NCBI GenBank assembly: GCA_905215055.1
Contig: CAJMOH010000074.1
Location: 1-9,507 of the forward strand
Reading direction: 5' to 3'
Origin: an uncultured bacterium
GTDB taxonomy: Bacteria; Bacillota; Clostridia; Oscillospirales; Acutalibacteraceae
DNA length: 9,507 bases
The notes beneath the pieces were generated by a model. The model had not been told where the DNA came from and did no database searches. It saw nothing but the letters and a program-made list of their open reading frames with translations. This document shows positions 1 to 4,720 of the stretch, in pieces (positions within the stretch are counted from its first letter, which is position 1; every line of letters begins with the position of its first letter). The translations under genes and the position numbers were made by a program.

Positions 1-136
1 GCCCCAAGGCAAACTCGATGGGGAGTTTCCGCAGGAAACTGCCCTTCCCGCTTACCAAAGCAACGGAGCTGGGCAACCACTGTAAGTGAGTGCGTTTTCA
101 AGGAAAACCGCCTCTGTAAAGGCAAAAAAGTCACGG
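1..136 (+). other. Hairpin-rich non-coding stretch, unidentified (possible structured RNA, 3' UTR or dispersed repeat)
   Basis: No convincing gene is seen here. What is seen is a series of short stems on the plus strand: AGTTTCC/GGAAACT with a 3-base loop (24-40), GCTT/AAGC (50-61) enclosed by GCCC/GGGC (41-44 with 71-74), CACT/AGTG (78-88), GCG-TTTTC/GAAAA-CGC with one bulge (92-111), and GCCT/AGGC (110-123, alternative to the previous one). The chain runs directly into a terminator-like hairpin at 137-165. I compared it by eye with common riboswitch classes and found no full match. A short plus-strand frame ends at a TAA at 83-85, but its third-position base use is unlike the real genes here. 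The left part lies outside the window, so it may be the end of a longer RNA, a 3' untranslated region or a dispersed palindromic repeat. Confidence 0.3.
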
Positions 137-165
137 AAGGCTCCTGCCAGGCGGCAGGGGCCTTT
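137..165 (+). terminator. Rho-independent terminator-like hairpin ahead of the MarR gene
   Basis: A 12-bp stem with one G-U pair (137-148 with 153-164) closes on a 4-base loop AGGC and is followed by TTTCCCTTT. The U-tract is interrupted, so strength is uncertain. It would end the transcript coming from the left edge, and it sits only 11 bases before the -35 box of the MarR promoter. Confidence 0.55.
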
Positions 166-175
166 CCCTTTGCCA

Positions 176-204
176 TTGACAAGAGGGAAAAAAAGGTGTA
201 TACT
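176..204 (+). promoter_or_regulatory. Sigma-A promoter of the MarR-family gene
   Basis: TTGACA (176-181) and TATACT (199-204) are separated by 17 bases, close to the vegetative consensus. Transcription would begin near 211, giving a leader of about 30 bases that contains GGAGG at 224-228. The sequence around the start point, ATCCTAACAATTCGGA, shows no clear palindrome, so autoregulation is not evident. Confidence 0.8.
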
Positions 205-239
205 GTTCGCATCCTAACAATTCGGAGGAAGAAACAATC

Positions 240-677
240 GTGGAATATCGGGAGGATATTGGCTTTCAAATCCGCACGCTGTCTCATCTGGTAAAGCGCG
301 TGGTGGACCAAACAGCGTTTACCGGGGAGAGTGAGCAGCCCACCGGCGTGCAGGGGTGGATTATTGGCTATCTCTATCAAAACCGGGACAAAGAGGTGTT
401 TCAGCGGGATATTCAGGAGCAGTTTTCCATCCGCCGGTCCACGGTGACGGGGATTTTGCAGCTGATGGAGAAAAACGGCCTGATTACCCGCAGCTCTGTG
501 GAGCAGGACGCCCGGCTGAAAAAGCTGGAGCTGACACCCCGGGCCATTGAGCTGCACGAGCGCATCGGCCGCAGCGTCCGCCAGGTGGAGGACCGGATTT
601 CTCACTGTCTCACCCCGCGGGAGAAGGAGACCTTTATCCAGCTGTGCGAGAAAATTCGGGCCAACCTGGAGGAGTAG
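240..677 (+). CDS. MarR-family winged-helix transcriptional regulator
   Basis: A 145-aa protein of typical MarR length. Dimerising helices are expected at both ends (about 1-25 and 100-145), with the winged helix-turn-helix between. The region FSIRRSTVTGILQLMEKNG (62-80) is the recognition helix, followed by a wing carrying the family signature, here EQDARLKKLELT (88-99), the counterpart of the DxRxxxLxLT pattern. Such proteins bind palindromic sites as dimers and usually repress nearby efflux, stress or degradation genes, releasing DNA when a phenolic ligand or oxidant is present; the ligand cannot be told from sequence. Start: GTG at 240, chosen because GGAGG lies 11 bases upstream and no ATG fits. 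It is alone behind its own promoter. The next gene downstream, in the same direction, has a MarR-like palindrome before it (808-823) and is the best local candidate target. Two cysteines (123, 136) lie in the C-terminal dimer region, but they give no firm hint of redox sensing. Confidence 0.93.
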   Translation: MEYREDIGFQIRTLSHLVKRVVDQTAFTGESEQPTGVQGWIIGYLYQNRDKEVFQRDIQEQFSIRRSTVTGILQLMEKNGLITRSSVEQDARLKKLELTPRAIELHERIGRSVRQVEDRISHCLTPREKETFIQLCEKIRANLEE

Positions 678-749
678 GGGCCGGCGGCTCTGGTGCGGGG
701 GCTTCAAAAAACCACGCTCTGTGAGAGAGTTTTGGCTATCCTGCCAACA

Positions 750-780
750 ATTCACAATTTATTCACAATTACACCATATT
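750..780 (+). promoter_or_regulatory. Tandem 11-bp direct repeat (Pho-box-like) and possible -10 before the HEAT gene
   Basis: The 10-mer ATTCACAATT occurs at 750-759 and again at 761-770, so TTCACA recurs exactly one helical turn apart with a 5-base gap. Direct repeats of this kind are the typical site of OmpR/PhoB-class response regulators; the Bacillus PhoP box is a TT-A/C/T-ACA hexamer repeated at 11 bp. The first copy may also act as a -35 for CATATT (775-780) with an 18-base gap. No response regulator is encoded in the window. Function is inferred from pattern alone. Confidence 0.35.
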
Positions 781-798
781 TCTGTAAAACGTGGGCGA

Positions 799-823
799 TA
801 CACTAAATGTTAGCAAACTAACA
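799..823 (+). promoter_or_regulatory. Candidate MarR operator (perfect palindrome) next to a possible -10 box
   Basis: TGTTAG-CAAA-CTAACA (808-823) is a perfect 6-bp inverted repeat with a 4-base centre. Its core TTAG-N4-CTAA has the size and spacing of many MarR-family operators. It lies just downstream of a possible -10 box, TACACT (799-804), where a bound dimer would block initiation; no good -35 accompanies that box. A MarR gene lies 130 bp upstream in the same direction, making it the obvious candidate to bind here. The palindrome is seen; its use is inferred. Confidence 0.45.
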
Positions 824-840
824 AGGAGGGCTGCTCCTTG
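822..840 (+). promoter_or_regulatory. Leader hairpin enclosing a Shine-Dalgarno-like sequence
   Basis: CAAGGAG/CTCCTTG (822-828 with 834-840) forms a 7-bp stem with loop GGCTG in the untranslated leader of the HEAT-repeat gene. The stem hides AAGGAGG (823-829), a strong ribosome-site-like sequence that precedes an in-frame TTG at 843. The real gene uses a second, free site, AGGAGG at 858-863. The hairpin therefore either masks a decoy site or is a leftover of the operator region. Confidence 0.35.
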
Positions 841-875
841 GTTTGTTCCCACTTTACAGGAGGTCTTACATAGTT

Positions 876-1205
876 ATGAGCAAGCTCGACAAAGTAACCA
901 AAGCCATTGAGAAAGGAAAAGAGGCCGCCCTCATCAAGCTGGCCAACGACAAGGACGAGGAGGTAAGACTGGCCGCGATTGCCGGTATGGGCAAGATTGG
1001 CAAGGACGATTCCTTCAACGCCATTGTCCCCGACATGCTCACCAGCGATGACGCCAAGATCCGTGCCGCCGCCGCCGAGGCCCTGGGCGTGATGAACAAC
1101 GAGCACGCCAGCGCCCATCTGCGCTATTATCTGGAGAGGGAGAAGGACGCCACGGTGATCGCCGCCATGAAAAAGGCCATTTCCAACCTGAGCAACGACG
1201 AGTGA
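876..1205 (+). CDS. Small HEAT-repeat (PBS-lyase-like) protein
   Basis: A 109-aa acidic, all-helical protein without signal peptide or membrane segment, so cytoplasmic. After a short N-terminal helix it shows about three helical-hairpin repeats (roughly 11-43, 44-74, 75-106). The second helices carry the HEAT/PBS-lyase pattern D-xx-VR-xx-AA-xx-LG: DEEVRLAAIAGMGKIG (27-42), DAKIRAAAAEALGVM (59-73) and a weaker DATVIAAMKKAISNL (91-105). HEAT repeats are protein-binding scaffolds; no enzymatic residues are evident and no partner is encoded next to it, so its job is unknown. Start: ATG at 876 with AGGAGG at 858-863; an upstream in-frame TTG at 843 would add 11 residues but its ribosome site is inside a hairpin and the extension is not HEAT-like. 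The upstream region carries an MarR-like palindrome and a tandem repeat, suggesting condition-dependent expression. A strong terminator follows. Confidence 0.85.
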   Translation: MSKLDKVTKAIEKGKEAALIKLANDKDEEVRLAAIAGMGKIGKDDSFNAIVPDMLTSDDAKIRAAAAEALGVMNNEHASAHLRYYLEREKDATVIAAMKKAISNLSNDE

Positions 1206-1227
1206 GCTTTCTTTGGAAAGGAAAAAC

Positions 1228-1260
1228 GCCCGGTGCCTGTTTTAAGACACCGGGCATTTT
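1228..1260. terminator. Bidirectional terminator between the HEAT gene and the ArsC-like gene
   Basis: GCCCGGTG (1228-1235) pairs perfectly with CACCGGGC (1248-1255). TTTT follows on the plus strand (1257-1260), and the five A's at 1222-1226 give a U-tract on the minus strand. It lies between two convergent genes, ending the HEAT transcript rightward and the Fic/ArsC-like transcript leftward. Confidence 0.85.
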
Positions 1261-1270
1261 CGCGCCTTTT

Positions 1271-1621
1271 TTACAGCAGGGCGGCTTCCCACTCTCCCTG
1301 CCGGAAGCCCACCAGCACCTTGTCCCCGTCCAGGAGAATGGGCCGCTTTACCAGCATGCCGTCGGTGGCCAGCAGGGCCAGCTGTTCCTCCTGGGTCATT
1401 TGGGGCAGCCTGTCCTTCAGGCCCAAGGCCCGGTACTGCTGGCCGCTGGTGTTGAAGAAGCGCTTCAGGGGCAGGCCGCTTTGAGCGTGCCACTGGCGCA
1501 GCTCCTCCTGGGTGGGGTTTTGGGTCTTGATGTCCCGCAGCTGATAGTCCAGGCCGTGGTCTTCCAGCCAGGTCTGGGCCTTTTTGCAGGTGGAGCATTT
1601 TGGATAGCAGAGAAACAGCAT
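1271..1621 (-). CDS. ArsC/Spx-family thioredoxin-fold protein (YffB-type arsenate reductase-like)
   Basis: A 116-aa protein matching the length and architecture of the ArsC/Spx family. The first strand leads into a redox motif CSTC at 9-12 (CYPKCSTCKKAQTWL), followed by the mixed alpha/beta insert and a late KRPILL segment (92-97) with the cis-proline, plus R107 in VGFRQGEW. The family covers true glutathione-linked arsenate reductases, the RNA polymerase-binding regulator Spx, and many small proteins of unknown thiol chemistry. The CxxC pair is like Spx and unlike the single catalytic cysteine of classical plasmid ArsC. No arsR, arsB or acr3 gene is nearby, so arsenic resistance is not supported by context; a thiol oxidoreductase role is the safer call. 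ATG at 1621 is preceded by GAGGAC (1633-1628). Only 39 bases separate it from the Fic gene upstream and I see no promoter or terminator between, so co-transcription is likely. Confidence 0.88.
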   Translation of the reverse strand: MLFLCYPKCSTCKKAQTWLEDHGLDYQLRDIKTQNPTQEELRQWHAQSGLPLKRFFNTSGQQYRALGLKDRLPQMTQEEQLALLATDGMLVKRPILLDGDKVLVGFRQGEWEAALL

Positions 1622-1660
1622 GGCAAAGTCCTCGTTTCTGACAGTATTTTTTTACAGTCC

Positions 1661-2392
1661 TCAGGCCTCCCAGGTTTTGACCAGCTCCCTTTTAAGAAAC
1701 TCCGCCAGGGGCTGGGCGTCCCGGTCCCGGTCGTAGCGGGTCAGGCACTGGAGGTATTCCTCCTGGTCCTGGGCAAAGACAATCAGGGGCGGGTGGTCCC
1801 GGATAAGCAGGAAATAGTTCATCAGCACCCGGCCCATTGCCCCGTTTCCCGAGGCGAAGGGGTGGATGTTCTCAAACCGGCAGTGAAAATAGGCGGCGGC
1901 GGAAAGCAGCTCCCCGCCGCAGTAGCCGCTGATCTCCTCCATCAGCCGGTCCAGCTCCCGGCCCACATCCTGGGCGGAGGCGCCCACTCCGGTGGAGGCC
2001 GTGACAAAGTCCCGCTTTTTCAGCTGGCCGGGACGCTCGCCGCTGGCCAGGTAAAAGGGCTCGTTATAGGTGCCGCTGTTTAAGATCCGGTGGACCTCCA
2101 GCACCAGAGAGGTGTCCAGGTCGTCCCGGGCCAAAATCCGCTCCCGCAGATATTCATAGCACAGCTTGTGGTTGTACAGCCGCACCAGGGCCTTGGGATT
2201 TCCTGTGAATTGCGAAACAGCTCCCGTCCGATAGTATTCCTCCGCCACTGGAAGGGAAATGCTTTCCCCCTCCAGCAGAATGGCGTTGACGGCAAACAGC
2301 GGATTAAAGCCTTGCAGCAGCTGGTCCAAATCCTTGGGGCTGCGAAGCTGACGGGACTGCCACCGGATGACGGCTTCCGTATAAGCGCTCAA
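1661..2392 (-). CDS. Fic-domain protein with altered catalytic motif
   Basis: A 243-aa protein with the Fic fold. The Fic loop is HPFASGNGAMGR (177-188), compared with the family consensus HxFx(D/E)GNGRxxR: the catalytic His177, Phe179, the GNG turn, Arg188 and the following Asn192 are kept, but the metal-binding acid is Ser181 and the first arginine is Ala185. Classical Fic enzymes move AMP from ATP to a target hydroxyl and need these residues to bind magnesium and phosphates, so activity may be lost or may use another substrate, as known for Doc and AnkX. An N-terminal AILLEG (37-42) resembles the autoinhibitory (S/T)xxxE(G/N) helix of class II Fic proteins, with Ala in place of Ser/Thr. 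Start: TTG at 2392 with GGGAGGG 8 bases upstream. A longer frame reaches 2458, but its TTG is the -35 box itself. No antitoxin gene is adjacent; the ArsC-like gene follows after 39 bases. Confidence 0.87.
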   Translation of the reverse strand: MSAYTEAVIRWQSRQLRSPKDLDQLLQGFNPLFAVNAILLEGESISLPVAEEYYRTGAVSQFTGNPKALVRLYNHKLCYEYLRERILARDDLDTSLVLEVHRILNSGTYNEPFYLASGERPGQLKKRDFVTASTGVGASAQDVGRELDRLMEEISGYCGGELLSAAAYFHCRFENIHPFASGNGAMGRVLMNYFLLIRDHPPLIVFAQDQEEYLQCLTRYDRDRDAQPLAEFLKRELVKTWEA

Positions 2393-2429
2393 GGGGATCT
2401 CCCTCCCAAAAAAGAAAATTATGGAAACT

Positions 2430-2458
2430 ATTATACCGCGGTTTTTCCTTTCACGCAA
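2430..2458 (-). promoter_or_regulatory. Sigma-A promoter of the Fic/ArsC-like operon
   Basis: On the minus strand TTGCGT (2458-2453) and TATAAT (2435-2430) are 17 bases apart. Transcription would start near 2423, leaving about 30 bases of leader that contains GGGAGGG (2407-2401). This fixes the Fic start at the TTG of 2392, because the upstream part of the open frame is not transcribed from this promoter. Confidence 0.75.
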
Positions 2459-2510
2459 GATGGGAGAGGGGATCTTTCCACTTTTTCCAAAAGCGGCCCT
2501 CCAATAAAGA

Positions 2511-2542
2511 GGGACGCGCCAGCCAGGGGCCGGGCGCGTCCC
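2511..2542 (-). terminator. Terminator of the ene-reductase gene
   Basis: A perfect 10-bp GC-rich stem, GGGACGCGCC (2511-2520) with GGCGCGTCCC (2533-2542), lies 28 bases past the ene-reductase stop codon. On the minus strand it is followed by TCTTTATT and preceded by an A-run. The better T-run is on the plus strand (2544-2552), so it may work both ways. Confidence 0.75.
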
Positions 2543-2569
2543 GTGTTTTTTTATGGATGGAGAAAGGTC

Positions 2570-4561
2570 TTACAGGGTGCTGGCCACCTCATAGGCGTCC
2601 CAGATGGCGTACATGATGTTGGCCACCTTGTTGGCGTCGCCGATTTGATAGATGGCGTCCACCTTGTCCTTCAGCTCTTCATACAGGCTGTTTTCCGCCT
2701 TGTATCCCACGCAGAGAATCACCGAATCGGCGGGGAGGGTTTCCTCGCCCTGCTCCCCGGCGATGACCACCTGGCCGGGCTGGGCGCTCTTCACCGTGGA
2801 GCCGCACTTGATCTGCACGCCCTTGAAGGGCACCAGAGCCTCCAGCATCTCGGAGTTGGCGTGGCACAGGGGGCCGTTGACCGCCAGCAGCTTTGGCATG
2901 GTTTCCACAAGGGTCACGTCCTTGCCCTGCTCCCGCAGCCACAGGGCGGTTTCGCAGCCCACCAGACCGCCGCCCACAATCACCGTGGACCGGCCCGGGT
3001 CCACCTTGCCCAGCAGCACCTCCTCGGCGGTGAGCACGTTGCCCTCCAGGGGGATACGCTTTGGCACGGAGCCGGTGGCCAGAATCAGCACATCAAAGTC
3101 CGCCTTTTGGATGTCCGCGGCGGTCATTTTGGTGTTCAGGCGCACCTCCACGTTCAGCTCCTTCAGCTCGTGGGCGTACCACCGGACCAGGGCCAGATCG
3201 TCCTCCTTAAAGTCCGGGGTGCCGCCGGGGATCAGGTTGCCGCCCAGGGTGTCCCTGGCCTCGCAGAGCACGGGCTGGTGGCCCCGAATGGCCAGCACCC
3301 GGGCCGCCTCGCAGCCGGCGGGGCCGCCGCCGATAATCAGCACCTTCTTGGGGGTGGTGGTGGGCAGCAGCTGGGCGACGCGCTCCCGGCAGCAGGCGGG
3401 GTTCACGGCGCAGTTGAGGGCGGAATACTCCTGGATGCGGCCCATGCAGCCCTCCTGGCAGGACAGGCAGGGCCGGATGGACTCCACCTTGCCAGCCTTC
3501 AGCTTGTTGACGTAGTCCGGGTCCGCCAGCAGGGGCCGGCCCAGGGACACAATGTCGCAGGCGCCGTCTTCCACAGCCTTGGCGGCCATGTCGGCGTCGT
3601 CCATGCGGCCGGCGCAGATCACAGGCACGTCCACCGCGTCCTTCACCAGCTTGGCGTACTCAATGTACAGGCCCTTCTTCTGGTACATGGGGGGATGGCT
3701 CCACCACCAGGCGTCATAGCTGCCCACGTCCACGTCCAGACAGTCATAGCCGTACTGTACCAGCAGCTTGGCGGCCTCCACGCCTTCCGGCAGATCCCGG
3801 CCCTTTTCCTCAAATTCCTCGCCGGGCAGGGCGCCTACACGCCAGTCCTTGATAAAGCTCTTGGGGCTGTACCGCAGGGCCACCACAAAGTCCTCCCCGC
3901 AGCGGGCCTTGATTTCCTCCACAATCTCTTTGGCAAAGCGCAGCCGGTTTTCCAGAGAGCCGCCGTACTCGTCGGTGCGGTGGTTGAAGAAGGAGATGGC
4001 GAACTGGTCGATTAAATACCCTTCGTGAACAGCGTGGATCTCCACCCCGTCAAAGCCGGCCCGCTTGGCGTGGTAGGCGCCGTTGCCAAACTGCTTGACA
4101 ATGTGGTGGATCTCCTCCACGGTCAGCTCCCGGCAGACCTTGTCCAGCCACCGGTGCATAATGGGGGAGGGGGCCACGGGAGGATATTCCCCCAGGTTGG
4201 TGGGGATGGTCACCCGGCCAAAGCCCCCGGACATTTGCAGCCACACCTTGGAGCCGTAGGCGTGGATGCGCTCGGTCATTTCCCGGGCGGTGCGGACAAA
4301 CTGGATGGGGTCGTAGGTGGCGCAGGGACAGTTGGGCATGCCATGCTCCTCCACCTGGTTGTCGGCAAAGGTGACGCCGGTGATAATCAGCCCGGTGCCG
4401 CCCTTGGCCCGCTCGGTGTAGTAGTCGATGCCCCGCTGGTTAAACCCGCCGTGAGAGTCTCCCAGTCCCAGGGGACCCATAGGGGCCATAGCAAAGCGGT
4501 TTTTCAGCTCCATGCCCCGGACGCTGGTCTGTTCAAACAGTACCTTGTGTTGTGCAAGCAT
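2570..4561 (-). CDS. FMN/FAD/[4Fe-4S] ene-reductase of the 2-enoate reductase / BaiCD-BaiH / FadH family
   Basis: A 663-aa two-domain flavoenzyme. Residues 1-350 form an Old Yellow Enzyme-type TIM barrel that binds FMN, with the motif HAVHEGYLIDQF (176-187) and RTDEYGGSLENRLRF (195-209). A cluster motif C-x2-C-x3-C-x11-C (365, 368, 372, 384) holds one [4Fe-4S]. Residues 405-663 are a pyridine nucleotide-disulfide reductase domain with GGGPAG (411-416) for FAD and GGGLVG (530-535) for NAD(P)H. Relatives reduce activated C=C bonds in 2-enoates, dienoyl-CoAs, cinnamate-like acids or steroid/bile-acid enones; electrons run NAD(P)H-FAD-cluster-FMN. The HAVHEGYL form is more like the 2-enoate reductase/Bai branch than E. 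coli FadH, from memory of the family. No other bile-acid genes are present, so the substrate is unknown. Start: ATG at 4561 behind AAGGAAG; the upstream extension to a TTG at 4588 covers this ribosome site. Own promoter and terminator, so probably monocistronic. Confidence 0.93.
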   Translation of the reverse strand: MLAQHKVLFEQTSVRGMELKNRFAMAPMGPLGLGDSHGGFNQRGIDYYTERAKGGTGLIITGVTFADNQVEEHGMPNCPCATYDPIQFVRTAREMTERIHAYGSKVWLQMSGGFGRVTIPTNLGEYPPVAPSPIMHRWLDKVCRELTVEEIHHIVKQFGNGAYHAKRAGFDGVEIHAVHEGYLIDQFAISFFNHRTDEYGGSLENRLRFAKEIVEEIKARCGEDFVVALRYSPKSFIKDWRVGALPGEEFEEKGRDLPEGVEAAKLLVQYGYDCLDVDVGSYDAWWWSHPPMYQKKGLYIEYAKLVKDAVDVPVICAGRMDDADMAAKAVEDGACDIVSLGRPLLADPDYVNKLKAGKVESIRPCLSCQEGCMGRIQEYSALNCAVNPACCRERVAQLLPTTTPKKVLIIGGGPAGCEAARVLAIRGHQPVLCEARDTLGGNLIPGGTPDFKEDDLALVRWYAHELKELNVEVRLNTKMTAADIQKADFDVLILATGSVPKRIPLEGNVLTAEEVLLGKVDPGRSTVIVGGGLVGCETALWLREQGKDVTLVETMPKLLAVNGPLCHANSEMLEALVPFKGVQIKCGSTVKSAQPGQVVIAGEQGEETLPADSVILCVGYKAENSLYEELKDKVDAIYQIGDANKVANIMYAIWDAYEVASTL

Positions 4562-4594
4562 CTGCGTTCTTCCTTTCTTTTTTCTCAAAAAAGA

Positions 4595-4613
4595 TGAATT
4601 TTTGTATAAATCA
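4595..4613. promoter_or_regulatory. Imperfect AT-rich palindrome at the ene-reductase start point
   Basis: TGAATTTTTGTATAAATCA is a 19-bp imperfect inverted repeat of the form TGA-N-TT-N-T-N3-A-N-AA-N-TCA. It adjoins the -10 box (4615-4620) and covers the expected transcription start near 4608, a position where a repressor would act. AT-rich leaders can give such symmetry by chance, and no regulator gene is adjacent. Confidence 0.3.
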
Positions 4614-4614
4614 C

Positions 4615-4643
4615 ATTATACTACTTTGCCGGTGCACTGGCAA
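4615..4643 (-). promoter_or_regulatory. Sigma-A promoter of the ene-reductase gene
   Basis: On the minus strand TTGCCA (4643-4638) and TATAAT (4620-4615) are 17 bases apart. The leader is about 45 bases, T/A-rich, and ends in AAGGAAG before the ATG at 4561. Its presence, with a terminator just upstream, makes the ene-reductase an independent unit from the aldo/keto reductase gene. Confidence 0.8.
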
Positions 4644-4681
4644 GAGCCAGCTGGAAAAGAAACAGCCAGGCCGCCCCGGGC

Positions 4682-4711
4682 AAAAAAAGAGGCCGCTGGC
4701 TGGGCAGCGGC
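4682..4711 (-). terminator. Terminator of the aldo/keto reductase gene
   Basis: On the minus strand GCCGCTG (4711-4705) pairs with CAGCGGC (4698-4692) around a 6-base loop, followed by CTC and seven T's (4688-4682). It begins 9 bases after the stop codon. Confidence 0.85.
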
Positions 4712-4720
4712 TTCTCTCTC

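Noticed and set aside
2..85. Possible C-terminal end of an upstream gene (27 codons ending at TAA)
   Set aside because: Third-position G/C is about half, unlike the true genes here, and it overlaps several RNA stems; the opposite strand looks equally open. Not supportable without upstream sequence.
71..98. Riboswitch resemblance: GGCAACC followed by a small stem and GTGC as in SAM-I, or CCACTGT as in cobalamin RNAs
   Set aside because: Only short fragments match. The SAM-I kink-turn segment and the B12 box are not present, and other core parts are missing. It needs a covariance search before any class is named.
715..733. Stem CTCT-GTG-AGAG followed by TTTT as a terminator of the MarR gene
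   Set aside because: Four-base stem is too weak to call; MarR transcripts may run into the HEAT region.
1271..1621. Arsenic resistance function for the ArsC-like gene
   Set aside because: No arsR, arsenite pump or related gene nearby, and the CxxC motif is Spx-like; the family name alone does not support the function.
1202..2083. 293-residue plus-strand frame across the ArsC-like and Fic genes
   Set aside because: Antisense shadow: it runs through the bidirectional terminator and has no recognisable domain, while the minus-strand frames match known families.
1661..2392. Fic toxin with a small antitoxin gene (Fic-FicA/Phd-Doc type)
   Set aside because: No small antitoxin frame is adjacent; the downstream gene is a thioredoxin-fold protein, and the catalytic motif is altered.
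2090..4015. 641-residue open frame on the plus strand opposite the ene-reductase and Fic genes
   Set aside because: It is the mirror of genuine GC-rich coding sequence. The translation is low-complexity (rich in G, H, Q, L, V), has no domain or ribosome site, and crosses the Fic promoter and the ene-reductase terminator.
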